From DATIJJ01 sp964612855 (GTDB taxonomy: Bacteria > Pseudomonadota > Gammaproteobacteria > DSM-16500), in NCBI GenBank assembly GCA_964612855.1, contig CAZTDR010000024.1, positions 1 through 35,426 on the forward strand: a DNA stretch of 35,426 nucleotides, read 5' to 3'. A program made the position numbers and the translations under genes. The notes under the pieces were generated by a model. That model worked only from the letters and a program-made list of their open reading frames with translations. It was not told the DNA's origin and did no database searches. Below are positions 17,539 through 25,591 of this stretch, one piece after another. Every line of letters begins with the position of its first letter. The first letter of the stretch is position 1.

Positions 17539-17820
17539 ATGGTCTTAAAGTTTATTTGTCATAGCAAGAACACACTTGAGGCTGCCCAGAAATTAGGATG
17601 GCTAGTTGGTGCACGATATACCCATCTACGAGATGTTAAAACATTTGCCAATTTAGAATTTCTGGATATTGATTGGAAGAATTATACTCATAGCGCTCAC
17701 CTAGTACCGTCTATAGTTTTTTTACTAAGACCTCTAGTGCTTCTTCTCCTTTCAGCCATTTCTATTTTTTCATCCTGCTCAGGCGATTTTTTTGATAACC
17801 CTTCTGATTATTATTTATAA
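17539..17820 (+). pseudogene. N-terminal fragment of a conserved hypothetical gene
   Basis: The first about 50 codons, from an ATG with AGGG upstream, encode KFICHSKNTLEAAQKLGW, GARYTHLRDV and EFLDIDWKNY, which look like the start of a conserved family (I recall similar openings in DUF6610-type proteins). After residue 50 the sequence changes to unrelated hydrophobic text and ends, so the gene is cut near 17690. The fragment may still be translated, but it is unlikely to work. Confidence 0.5.
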
Positions 17821-17949
17821 CAACCCCATCCATCAAAGCCTTAGCAAATCTGCCCATGCGCGAAGTAGAGCAACTAAAGAAACCACATTTTCCTTTTTCA
17901 TTGTCTAGGCTTTGCTGAACACACGCAACAGTAATATCATCCATGTGCT

Positions 17950-18450
17950 TCGATACTGACGCATTCCAAAAACTGGAATTAATGTGACAAGTAGCACAAG
18001 AGCAAATGTATTAATTCTAAAAGCCTCTTGCTGAGTTAAATGATTAAATGTGGTCATATGAATGGGTGCGTAAATAAAAAACGCAAAAGTCACAGAAACG
18101 CCTAACCATGTTAAAAGACAAACTCCGAATGATTGGATGGGATGGTGTCGAATAAAGCTTAAAGAAGATTTAATCAAAGAATTATCTAGCTTTTTGCCTG
18201 CCGCTGATTTTAAAATAAAATCCATACTTTCAGGTATAGAATACCTTATCCATAAGCCAAATCCCATGCCGACCAATGAAAAAACAAAAGCTAACCGCCA
18301 ACTCCATTCAGGTAAAATGTGATTAGACATCAACTGATGTCAATACAAAACAGACTAATGATGCAAGCAAGGTTCCGCTGTTTATGCCTACGACAGGCCA
18401 AGAACCATAAAATTACGCTTTTTTTCATTTGCGCTTTCAATTACATAAAC
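17950..18450 (-). pseudogene. MFS transporter remnant (MHS/ProP-like)
   Basis: The best-preserved part is the frame at about 17955-18333, with LPEWSWRLAFVFSLVGMGFG, IRYSIPES and two or more membrane helices typical of metabolite:H+ symporters. Upstream the same protein continues in other frames: GSWPVVGINSGTLLASLVCF, then SANEKKRNF further up, with single-base shifts near 18335 and 18410. The 5' part and most of the C-terminal half are missing. Between 17762 and 17944 a 60-codon frame on the same strand (CGFFSCSTSRMGRFAKAL) belongs to another unidentified fragment joined at the 3' side. Confidence 0.75.
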
Positions 18451-18464
18451 TTAAGGGCAAGGCA

Positions 18465-18701
18465 ATGATTGAATGGATAGAATCACATTACAAGCTAATA
18501 ACGAGCATCGCTATTCCTATTATTGTTGCAATCATAGGAATATTTAAGATAACAAAAATGATTAAAAATCACGCCAAAGGAAATAACAATACTCAAATAA
18601 TTGCTGAGAAAGACGTAAATAATACCGATTCATTTAAAACCGTTAATCAAACAAATCAATCAGAAATTCAGATTGCCGGAAATAATAATCAAATTACTTA
18701 A
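18465..18701 (+). CDS. Small membrane protein with Asn-rich tail (78 aa)
   Basis: The ATG at 18465 follows an AAGG-rich leader. Residues about 10-32 (LITSIAIPIIVAIIGIF) form one transmembrane helix, followed by a basic stretch and then a polar tail with AKGNNNTQIIAEKDVNN and AGNNNQIT. The repeated G-N-N-N-T/Q-x-I pattern is known from short beta-strand tails of small membrane proteins, often of unknown role. It overlaps the decayed MFS gene on the other strand. No partner gene is evident. Confidence 0.6.
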   Translation: MIEWIESHYKLITSIAIPIIVAIIGIFKITKMIKNHAKGNNNTQIIAEKDVNNTDSFKTVNQTNQSEIQIAGNNNQIT

Positions 18702-18866
18702 TTGCTATTCAAATGGCGCTTAACCGAGAAATTGGGGTTCTAACCTGCGAGTAGATACTACAATGCAACTTTTGATGAGGTATTTGCGCGTTATAAACGA
18801 ACTCATCGTAACGGCGAGTGTTAAAAACTGGTAATGCTCCCCATTAAACACAACCGGTGGTGCTAG

Positions 18867-19919
18867 CTATCCGCGCGGGCTCATCGTCAGCTCGTGCTTC
18901 GGATCCCACTGCCTCCTCGGCTGAGACATCGCGCATCTTGATTCTATTATTCTCCCTTTACTGAAAGACAAACCCGTGTGGCTAATGACGACACTCTTGA
19001 AATTTTTTAAAATCTTTTTTAACAAACCATCATTAAATGCAGATAAATGTTTTTCCATAGAAGAAGTATTATCGGTTTTTAATATCGATAATAAACTAGT
19101 AACAGCATCTTTTTTACATCTCCCCTTGATTGCCAATCCAAAAAAACCGCAGTTAAAATAATTTAGGTATGTACGATTTCCCCTTACTTCTTTATATTTT
19201 TCCAAGATTTTAATTAGTAAAGCTTTATCTTGAAAATTATAATGTGTTTGTGTTTTTAAAAATAATAATAGCTGTTTGCGAGTTTGTATTTCGGCAACAT
19301 CCTCTTGTGCTTTATTGGTCGATGGAGTTACGCGAATAGATGCAACCGTAAACGTGTCGCTGCCAAAAGGAGCGATTGTGTTGCTCACCGCTGGCCATCC
19401 TGCGCCACTTCCGCTCCTCGTGACATGCTGCTCCGATTCTGATTTGCTTGTAGACTGCTGCTCCGGCTTTTGTTTACGTGACCAGTTGTTAATATCAGTG
19501 GTAAGCGTTTCTTCTGTGTCACGAGAGGGACGACCTTTGACGACTCTGGTCCTGATGACTTGCTGGGCAGTTACCGGGCGGGAGAACATGACAGGGCTTG
19601 CGCCACTAGAGCTTACATGAGGCCCGTTGTTAACATACATGTTGCCAAATGTCACTATCATGTTGCCACCAACCTTAGTACCCTTGGTGATGTTTTGAGC
19701 AGTTACCGTTCTATTACCTTTGGAGAACGTGACAGGGCTTGCGCCACTAGGGCTTACATGAGGTCCTGCGCTGTTAACATGCATGTCGCCAAATTCCATT
19801 ATCAAGTCACCTTTGATATTAATATCATCGGCGGATGGCTCTGCGTCACTTCCACGCCTCGTAACATTTTGAGCATTTGCTCCTGTTTTGGCATCTTCAA
19901 TTTCGGTTCTACCATTCAT
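18867..19919 (-). CDS. Tandem-repeat protein with C-terminal helical domain, candidate effector
   Basis: A 350-residue protein. Residues about 33-115 hold two copies of a beta-type repeat of about 40 residues, each with G(D/N)xIxxFG(D/N)MxVN, then GPHVSxSGASPVxFS. A Ser/Gln/Arg-rich linker follows (about 120-200). Residues about 215-325 form a helical domain with RKQLLLFLKTQ, YLNYFNCGFFGLAIKGRCKK and SAFNDGLLKKILKNF. This pattern recalls C-terminal helical domains in Legionellales effectors, though I cannot name it. The repeat part has an inverted, frameshifted paralogue at 20198-20793. The start codon has only a weak upstream GAAGAG. Confidence 0.65.
   Translation of the reverse strand: MNGRTEIEDAKTGANAQNVTRRGSDAEPSADDINIKGDLIMEFGDMHVNSAGPHVSPSGASPVTFSKGNRTVTAQNITKGTKVGGNMIVTFGNMYVNNGPHVSSSGASPVMFSRPVTAQQVIRTRVVKGRPSRDTEETLTTDINNWSRKQKPEQQSTSKSESEQHVTRSGSGAGWPAVSNTIAPFGSDTFTVASIRVTPSTNKAQEDVAEIQTRKQLLLFLKTQTHYNFQDKALLIKILEKYKEVRGNRTYLNYFNCGFFGLAIKGRCKKDAVTSLLSILKTDNTSSMEKHLSAFNDGLLKKILKNFKSVVISHTGLSFSKGRIIESRCAMSQPRRQWDPKHELTMSPRG
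19522..19850 (-). repeat. Left arm of a ~330-bp imperfect inverted duplication
   Basis: This stretch of the reverse-strand gene matches the reverse complement of 20298-20635 at high identity with small indels, covering the repeat-encoding part and its flanks. The two arms are about 450 bases apart and are oriented head to head. Confidence 0.8.
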
Positions 19920-20067
19920 AGGTATGTCTCTTCAGCTAAGAATTCAAGTCTTTTTTTAATTTAATAATAAAGAGTGTCTAGAGTCTTTAATTAGCCACTT
20001 TATCTATTCCATGCAGAAAAAGCAATTAATTAGCACAATAAGCTCGGATCTGTCAAAACTGAGCTCG

Positions 20068-20103
20068 GTATAATGCACGGCATTTTCTATGCCTTTGGAA
20101 ACA
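20068..20103 (+). repeat. 36-base dispersed motif, copy 1
   Basis: The stretch starting GTATAATGCACGGCATTTTC is identical to 23610-23645 at 34 of 36 positions. It holds TATAAT and the small hairpin GGCAT/ATGCC. Both copies have ACTGAGCTC upstream (20058-20066 here). It may be an insertion-sequence end or a mobile promoter-bearing unit. Confidence 0.6.
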
Positions 20104-20132
20104 GTTATGAATTGCCCAGATAGCAAGTATAT

Positions 20133-20161
20133 TTGACACATCATAACAATGATGCTACTTA
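20133..20161 (+). promoter_or_regulatory. Putative sigma-70 promoter for the 20198 gene
   Basis: TTGACA (20133-20138), a 17-base spacer and TACTTA (20156-20161) lie 36 bases before the ATG. The spacer holds the dyad CATcataacaATG. The -35 is perfect and the spacing is optimal. Confidence 0.6.
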
Positions 20162-20197
20162 TTTTTACTTATCGTTTATTAACCGAGGAGATATACG

Positions 20198-20793
20198 ATG
20201 GATGCAAGGGCGAAAAAAGATAGTTTACAATCAGTAGAACAGGAACATAAAGGGTCAGATAAACAAAAGCCGGAGCAGCATGATGCCACGATGAGCGAAG
20301 TGACGCAGAGCCATCCGCCGATGATATCAATATCAAAGGTGACTTGATAATGGAATTTGGCGACATGCATGTTAACAGCGCAGGACCTCATGTAAGCCCT
20401 AGTGGCGCAAGCCCTGTCACGTTCTCCAAAGGTAATAAAACGGTAACTGCTCAAAAAATCACCAAAAATATGACGGTTGATGGCAACATGACAATGACAT
20501 TTGGCAACTTTTATGTTAACAGCGCAGGGCCTCATATAAGCTCTAGTGGCGCAAGCCCTGTCATGTTCTCCAGCCCGGGAACTGCCCAACAACTCTTCGG
20601 GACCATAGTCGTCAAAGGTCGTCCCTCTAGTGACGCAGCAGGAAAACCTACAACCGGAACGAGTGGTACAGCCGTTGCTCATAACAGCAGCGCGCTTTTC
20701 TCTAGTGACAAAAGGCGCTCGACAGCCCCTACTGATAAGGAGACCCAACATGCTTCCTCACGCAACCCTCCTGGCGGTCCTAGCATTTCTTAA
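20198..20793 (+). pseudogene. Frameshifted paralogue of the tandem-repeat protein
   Basis: An excellent ribosome binding site (GAGGAG, seven bases) precedes the ATG at 20198. The first frame encodes 49 residues (MDARAKKDSLQSVEQEHKGS onward) and ends at TGA about 20346. Comparison with the reverse-strand paralogue shows one base missing near 20295. Past it, the second frame carries two repeat units (FGDMHVNSAGPHVSPSGASP and FGNFYVNSAGPHISSSGASP) and a Ser/Thr-rich tail ending PPGGPSIS. The helical C-terminal domain of the paralogue is absent. The second frame might be translated from the TTG at 20344. It is either a decaying gene or one expressed by frameshifting. Confidence 0.65.
20298..20635 (+). 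repeat. Right arm of the ~330-bp imperfect inverted duplication
   Basis: It matches the reverse complement of 19522-19850 and includes both beta-repeat units and part of the linker encoded there (VVKGRPS segment). Differences are scattered, so the copies diverged after duplication. Confidence 0.8.
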
Positions 20794-20801
20794 TCAATCA
20801 C

Positions 20802-20828
20802 ATTGCCGAGAATAACACCCTCGGCAAT
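20802..20828 (+). terminator. Hairpin after the frameshifted repeat gene
   Basis: ATTGCCGAG (20802-20810) pairs perfectly with CTCGGCAAT (20820-20828) across a nine-base loop, nine bases past the stop codon. No T-run follows, so it is an atypical terminator or an RNA-stabilising stem. Confidence 0.45.
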
Positions 20829-20890
20829 GATCGGTAAAAGCTCAGGCACCTTGCTGGCTGTGTCGCAAATTTTAATGCTATTCAGAAAAC

Positions 20891-21265
20891 TCAAGAAGTA
20901 GCACTCCTTACACGCAACTGTGATGCTAATGCATAAAACTGTTCAAATGCAGTTGAATTTTCTGCACTATCATGTTGCCCTTTTTCAAAATATGATAAAG
21001 TTCGATTCCAGTGAGCGTTGCTTCTGCTGAGTGAAGTTTCTTAAATCCCATCATCGATTTTGTAATTTGTTTAATACCTCGATGATCTTGCTCAATAATA
21101 TTATTCAAATATTTAATTTGACGAATATCAATTTGCATTAAAGCACAGCCTAACAATGAAAAAGATCATCTGAAAATTAATCACATTGACACTTGCTTTG
21201 CTTGCACCACTTTTATCAAGCGTTATTTTTTCAGGCAATCCACTTGAGCCAATTGCTTGGGTAAA
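20891..21265 (-). pseudogene. IS6-family transposase remnant
   Basis: The reverse strand encodes the C-terminal half of an IS6-type DDE transposase in pieces: GLPEKITLDKSGASKASVN near 21200-21255, then QIDIRQIKYLNNIIEQDHRG and IKQITKSMMGFKKLHSAEAT, with the catalytic Glu in the EQDHR box, then the tail FEQFYALASQLRVRSATS ending at 20891. Frameshifts lie near 21160 and near 20985. The N-terminal half and both inverted repeats are not recognisable; sequence upstream to about 21440 may be part of the same wreck. Confidence 0.85.
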
Positions 21266-21494
21266 ATAGGCTCAATCGCTGACCTACTTTTTAATAATAA
21301 AACGTATTGGCAAATTCTTTTCCCCTGAAATAAAAATATTTGTGTCAGCAGGATGACGCTCACTTTCACGACAATTTTTATCTGCAAATGCAGATTCAAT
21401 TTTAGAAGGAATATGCAAGAATATAAATTATAACGCATAAGCGCTATAATTGCTGGACTTGGTAAGTCCCTCTATTACAGATAAGGCTCTAAAA

Positions 21495-22829
21495 ATGATT
21501 ACAAATTTCCTATTAATTTTATTAGCCGCATTATTAGTCTTATGCAACGCGTTCTTCGTTGCCGCTGAATTTGGAATGGTAAAAATGCGACATACTCGTG
21601 TCGCTGCAATAAAAAAAATTTATGGGTTTCGAGGAAAAATTCTTGCTTATATACACAAGCATCTTGATGCTTATTTATCCGCCTGCCAATTAGGCATTAC
21701 GCTGGCTTCGTTGGGCTTAGGGTGGGTAGGTGAACCAGCTTTTGCTCACATTTTAGCACCTTTTTTTGCATTTGCGGGCATAACATCTCAAGAATTAATT
21801 TTATTTATTTCTTTTTTTGTCGCATTTTCTATTATCTCTTTTCTACATATTGTAATTGGCGAGTTAGTACCAAAATCTCTAGCAATAAGACAATCAGAAA
21901 AAGTTTCTGTATGGACAGCAGTTCCTTTATTTATTTTTTATTGGTTAATGTACCCAGCAATATGGCTATTAAACTCCTGCGCCAATTTCATATTAAAGAT
22001 AGCTAAACTCGATATTTTTCATAAAGGAGAAGACACCTACTCGCCAGAAGAAATCAAAATTATATTAAGCAGCACTCATACCCATGTTCAGTTATCAAAA
22101 CAAGAATTAGATATATTACGACATAGTATTGAGTTTTTGGACCTAAAAGCAATTGATGTGATGCGACCAATTGAAGAGATGATCTCTTTAAAAGCGGATG
22201 ACATTATCAGCAATGTTCTTAATATTATATTGCAATATCGATACAGTCGTTATCCGATTTTCCATGAAAAAACCAAAGAATTTATCGGGATTGTGCATGT
22301 GAAAGATATTTTATCTGCCATCAATCAACAAAAAATGGCTCAAGAAGTAAAATCCATTATGCGCCCTGTTTTAAAAGTTTCTCGTCATTTATCGGCAATA
22401 AAATTATTAAATAAACTACAAGAAGGTATGCCGCATTTTGCGCTAGTTTATAGTGGACGAGAAAATCCAATTGGATTTTTAACATTAGATAATATATTCC
22501 AAGTACTCGTTGGCAGAGTACATGATGAATTCCATAAAACTGAAGAATCATGGTCAACCGCGCCTGATGGCGCTCTGATTATGCAAGGTAATAGCGCTTT
22601 ATATGTATTAGAAAGGGCACTCAATATTGAAATTGAATTAGATGAAGAAACAGAAAAAACGTCCGATACTATTTTCGGATTAATTTTAACAAAATTAGGA
22701 AGATTGCCGCAAGAAGGTGAAAAAATCGAGCTTGAACAATTTACCCTTCAAGTTAATAAAATGAAAGGACATAAAATTATTGAGGTAGCTGCTTACCCTA
22801 AGAGAATTGATGAAACAAATTTAAAATAA
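21495..22829 (+). CDS. CorC/HlyC-family transporter-type protein (CNNM + CBS domains)
   Basis: A 444-residue membrane protein. I use the ATG at 21495 (AAGG nine bases upstream), since it starts directly with the first hydrophobic helix, ITNFLLILLAALLVLCNAFF, followed by VAAEFGMVKMR, typical for the DUF21/CNNM domain (about 1-190). A CBS pair follows (about 205-330; DVMRPIEEMISL, YSRYPIFHEK, FIGIVHVKDIL), and then a CorC_HlyC domain (about 345-435; DTIFGLILTKLGRLPQEGE). The family is linked to Mg2+/Co2+ efflux or tolerance; the name 'hemolysin' is historical. The CBS domains likely sense adenine nucleotides. A TATAAT lies near 21443 upstream. Confidence 0.92.
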   Translation: MITNFLLILLAALLVLCNAFFVAAEFGMVKMRHTRVAAIKKIYGFRGKILAYIHKHLDAYLSACQLGITLASLGLGWVGEPAFAHILAPFFAFAGITSQELILFISFFVAFSIISFLHIVIGELVPKSLAIRQSEKVSVWTAVPLFIFYWLMYPAIWLLNSCANFILKIAKLDIFHKGEDTYSPEEIKIILSSTHTHVQLSKQELDILRHSIEFLDLKAIDVMRPIEEMISLKADDIISNVLNIILQYRYSRYPIFHEKTKEFIGIVHVKDILSAINQQKMAQEVKSIMRPVLKVSRHLSAIKLLNKLQEGMPHFALVYSGRENPIGFLTLDNIFQVLVGRVHDEFHKTEESWSTAPDGALIMQGNSALYVLERALNIEIELDEETEKTSDTIFGLILTKLGRLPQEGEKIELEQFTLQVNKMKGHKIIEVAAYPKRIDETNLK

Positions 22830-23040
22830 CGTTTTAAATTCATAGGGCATATTGTGGGGGTTACTTCAAGGCGGTTTTTGATAGGCAAAGAGAAACTCAT
22901 ACTCGAGTATATATTAATCACACCAAGATAAGAAGTTTTGCATTTGTTTTAAGATGCAATGGATATCCTGATAGGGTTTTTACTAAATATATTTTTAACC
23001 ATAATAATATATTATTTCCTTACAACTATTAGGAGGAAGT

Positions 23041-23229
23041 ATGAATGTTAGCCATTTTCTAATACAAAAATGCACTCCTTTACATACACAAAAATTTACC
23101 TGGAAAGAATTAGCAGGTAATCTTATTAGCAAACTAGATGACAAATATTTTTTACCCACGCACTTAAACAGAAAATCATCATTCGATAACATCAAAAAAT
23201 TATTATCACGTGCATTAAAACTAGATTAA
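23041..23229 (+). CDS. Small hypothetical protein (62 aa)
   Basis: An almost ideal ribosome binding site, AGGAGG four bases before the ATG, marks this as a translated gene. The 62-residue product is basic and has no membrane segment (KFTWKELAGNLISKLDD in the middle, KKLLSRALKLD at the end). No family is recognised. It lies upstream of another small gene with the same kind of strong ribosome binding site. Confidence 0.65.
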   Translation: MNVSHFLIQKCTPLHTQKFTWKELAGNLISKLDDKYFLPTHLNRKSSFDNIKKLLSRALKLD

Positions 23230-23277
23230 TAACGATTTATACAACTCATTAAAATGATTTCTTACCAGGAGGAAAAA

Positions 23278-23439
23278 ATGAATAAAGAAAAAGAAAAGGA
23301 AAAGGAACATGATTCTGAATTAGTGGATGAAGCGGGAAAAGAATCTTTCCCGGCTAGCGATCCACCCGCGTGGACTACGGGGAAAAGTAAAGATAATAAA
23401 AAACCTGAGAAAAAGCCCAAACCGATTGATCGCAAATAG
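23278..23439 (+). CDS. Small conserved hypothetical protein with FPASDPPAW motif (53 aa)
   Basis: The ATG at 23278 has AGGAGG six bases upstream. The protein starts with a Lys/Glu run, then LVDEAGKESFPASDPPAWT, a motif seen in short conserved proteins of many proteobacteria whose role is not known, and ends in a Lys/Pro-rich tail. It is hydrophilic and probably disordered. It follows the 62-aa gene by about 50 bases on the same strand and may share its transcript. Confidence 0.75.
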   Translation: MNKEKEKEKEHDSELVDEAGKESFPASDPPAWTTGKSKDNKKPEKKPKPIDRK

Positions 23440-23609
23440 ACCGGTTCTTTCGCAACTTTTATTATTGGCGCTAAAAATCCAAACGAATTTTCCCCAGGCG
23501 CAATTATGCTGCTAAAGCATAAAATTATTGGGAAAAAAATTATTTTCTGCACTAACATGCTGGCCTTTTTTCAGACTGAGCTCCAAATTAGCCTATTGCC
23601 ATAAGTTCA

Positions 23610-23645
23610 GTATAATGAACGGCATTTTCTATGCCTATGGAAACA
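23610..23645 (+). repeat. 36-base dispersed motif, copy 2
   Basis: It is identical to 20068-20103 except for two bases. ACTGAGCTC occurs upstream here too (23575-23583), but 26 bases away instead of one, so one copy has gained or lost a segment. The surrounding gap 23440-23802 otherwise shows no gene. Confidence 0.6.
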
Positions 23646-23802
23646 ATCTGCTGCGGGAAAATTTTTTCGATATTCGTCTAATTATTGTATCCGTTTTTAG
23701 GATAAGCCCTGATTTTTTAAGTAGTATTATGCAATAGTTAAATTATTTTATAAAAATAGAATACATTATTATATTAAATAATCCCAAAGGTGATTTTTTT
23801 AT

Positions 23803-23913
23803 ATGAAAGAACAATTAATTAAAAAGATTGTGGAAAAAATAATAGCTAAATTTAACGAGAAATATTGTGGTTGTCTTGGCTGCATTGATTGTCACACAGA
23901 GTCGACTTGCTAA
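23803..23913 (+). CDS. Cysteine-rich micropeptide (36 aa)
   Basis: The ATG at 23803 has AAAGGTGAT upstream. The product begins with an amphipathic Lys/Ile helix (MKEQLIKKIVEKIIAKF) and ends with YCGCLGCIDCHTESTC, five Cys and one His in sixteen residues, ending on the last Cys. The cluster could bind a metal, form disulfides, or be a processed peptide. It lies directly upstream of the 23973 gene on the same strand. It is too short for family recognition; the residue pattern and ribosome binding site support it. Confidence 0.5.
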   Translation: MKEQLIKKIVEKIIAKFNEKYCGCLGCIDCHTESTC

Positions 23914-23972
23914 AAAGTTTCATAAAGGTAATAAAACTTATCTGAAATTCTATGATATGCAAGGATTATAGC

Positions 23973-24428
23973 ATGAAAAAACTGCCTGATCTAAATTTTT
24001 TATTGTTGTATAAGCCCGAAAAAGTTTTTCAGCGTTATCAGAAAGATTTTCCCATGAATAAACTTTCCAGTGAGATTGCATTTAGAGAGCTGCTAAAATA
24101 CTTGTGGCTTTCGCAGAAACATCAACAGGATAAGCAAGAACAACCAAATAATAAAGAATTAGAGTTTATTTTTTCCATACATTCTGAAATGAAAGAAATT
24201 GATGATATGTGGCATACTTTTATACTTTTTACGCGTGAGTACATCGACTTCAGTGAAAAATATTTTTCTAACTTCATTCACCATATCCCTCATACAGGAA
24301 AGGAGGTTTTCACCCCGGATGATTACAAATTACAGCTGACACGGTATTTATCATATATTTATGACCATTTGGGAGAAGAAACAGTACGCTTATGGTTTGA
24401 CGAGCCCTTAAAAGAAGAATATGAATAA
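23973..24428 (+). CDS. Conserved hypothetical protein, upstream of TPMT
   Basis: A 151-residue soluble protein. I choose the ATG at 23973, with AAGGA eight bases before it, over the in-frame ATG at 23952. The segment EIDDMWHTFILFTREYIDF followed by FIHHIP resembles the 'D-x-x-WHTHI-L' motif of glycine-rich domain proteins (GRDP/DUF1399-like), so it is a member of a known but poorly understood family. Its last eight bases overlap the start of the methyltransferase gene, so the two are translationally coupled. Confidence 0.78.
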   Translation: MKKLPDLNFLLLYKPEKVFQRYQKDFPMNKLSSEIAFRELLKYLWLSQKHQQDKQEQPNNKELEFIFSIHSEMKEIDDMWHTFILFTREYIDFSEKYFSNFIHHIPHTGKEVFTPDDYKLQLTRYLSYIYDHLGEETVRLWFDEPLKEEYE

Positions 24429-25059
24429 CGATTTTTGGTTGTCGGCATGGCAAAGAGGAGGTATTGGGTTTCATCATAATACAGCCAACCTATTTTTAAA
24501 AAAATTTTTTCCGAGCTTGGAAATCAAACCAGACGGGCGCATTTTAGTGCCTCTTTGTGGCAAAACAAAGGATATGATGTGGCTTAAACAGCAAGGTTTC
24601 TTCGTGACAGGCATAGAATTAAGCCCCATCCCTTGCCGAGATTTTTTTATTGAAAATAATTTACCCTTTTTCATAAAAACCCAAAAAAACTTCACTTATT
24701 ACAAAAGTGATAAGATAGAAATTTACTGTGGCGATTTTTTTGATTTCACAACGATTCAAACGTTTCAAGTGATTTACGATTGCGCTGCCTTAGTGGCTTT
24801 TCCATTCGATGAGCGCAGACGATATGCAAAGCATATTATTCAGCTCAGTGAAAAAAATACAATCATGTTGTTATTTGTCATTGAAACAGACAATGAATCG
24901 ACTCAATCGCCATTTTCTGTTTGCCAGCAGGAAGTTCAAGAATTGTATCAACAATATTTTAAAATTGAATTAATTGAACGATTTATAATAAAAAAAAAAT
25001 TTCGTTACCTTTGCAAAAAAAAGGTTACAATAAAGTTGTATATTGTATCTACCAATTAA
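24421..25059 (+). CDS. tpm: Thiopurine S-methyltransferase family protein
   Basis: A 212-residue SAM-dependent methyltransferase. The family pattern is clear: an N-terminal WLSAWQRGGIGFH, motif I RILVPLCGKTKDMMWLKQQG with VTGIELS at strand 2, and YDCAALVAFPFDERRRYAKH, where most relatives have YDRAALIALP (here Arg is Cys). Bacterial TPMTs methylate thiopurines and, in some species, selenium or tellurium compounds. The C-terminal 20 residues (KKKVTIKLYIVSTN) look altered compared with relatives. The start codon lies within the upstream gene. Confidence 0.9.
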   Translation: MNNDFWLSAWQRGGIGFHHNTANLFLKKFFPSLEIKPDGRILVPLCGKTKDMMWLKQQGFFVTGIELSPIPCRDFFIENNLPFFIKTQKNFTYYKSDKIEIYCGDFFDFTTIQTFQVIYDCAALVAFPFDERRRYAKHIIQLSEKNTIMLLFVIETDNESTQSPFSVCQQEVQELYQQYFKIELIERFIIKKKFRYLCKKKVTIKLYIVSTN

Positions 25060-25145
25060 GGCGAAACTCTATTTGCATTTTTAACTGAGAAGAATCTTAT
25101 CTTTAACTTCCCTTTGGCGCTTCCTTCCAACGGTAGGATATGAGA

Positions 25146-25410
25146 TTAACATGGCTTGATGCTAAGGGGATACTGCACCACAGGAATACTACTCTTGTTT
25201 AATTCGAGTAATTCAACATGCTCATGCTGTATTTCAGCGCATAGAACAAGACCCAATGGTTGCTCTTCATTTGACCTCCTTTCATTTTTACCCAACCAAT
25301 GAAGATATAATTTCATTTAGCCTTTGTAACCTGCTTTAAATTTCCTAGCCTTAATTCGACGGCTATCAATCTTTCCAAGCCATGACGGTGCCTTTTCCTT
25401 AGGGTAACGC
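25146..25410 (-). pseudogene. YhcG-type PDDEXK nuclease remnant (DUF1016 C-terminal part)
   Basis: Reverse-strand pieces reconstruct the C-terminal nuclease domain: HGLERLIAVELRLG in one frame, then KFKAGYKG in another, a TAA at 25317-25319, then MKLYLHWLGKNERRSNEEQP and LGLVLCAEIQHEHVELLEL, ending at 25146. At least one frameshift and one nonsense codon are present, and the N-terminal half is absent. YhcG proteins are PDDEXK nucleases often found near restriction systems. The IS66 unit begins about 40 bases upstream. Confidence 0.75.
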
Positions 25411-25444
25411 TTATGTGGACAAGCCACAGGCGACCGGCGGTTCA

Positions 25445-25452
25445 ACATTTTT
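25445..25452. repeat. 8-bp target-site duplication, left copy
   Basis: ACATTTTT directly abuts the GTAAGCG end of the IS66 unit and is repeated exactly at 29947-29954. Eight base pairs is the size made by IS66-family elements. Confidence 0.85.
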
Positions 25453-25591
25453 GTAAGCGTCTAGACAATTCCATCTTTTTAACCAATGAAATTTTTTTCA
25501 TACTGTGCTCTTTCAATAACGGAGCACAATATGGATCACACGCAAAAACAATCAAATCGCCGTGCACAATGGCAATCACTTGTTGAGAAAC
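25453..25591 (+). repeat. Left 139-bp terminal inverted segment
   Basis: It includes the outer inverted repeat, the leader and the first 20 codons of tnpA. It is identical to the reverse complement of 29808-29946 apart from one A/G change. Confidence 0.9.

Noticed and set aside
20179..20751. Reverse-strand 190-codon frame opposite the frameshifted repeat gene
   Set aside because: It is the complement of the repeat-coding DNA. The forward strand has the strong promoter, ribosome binding site and similarity to the paralogue.
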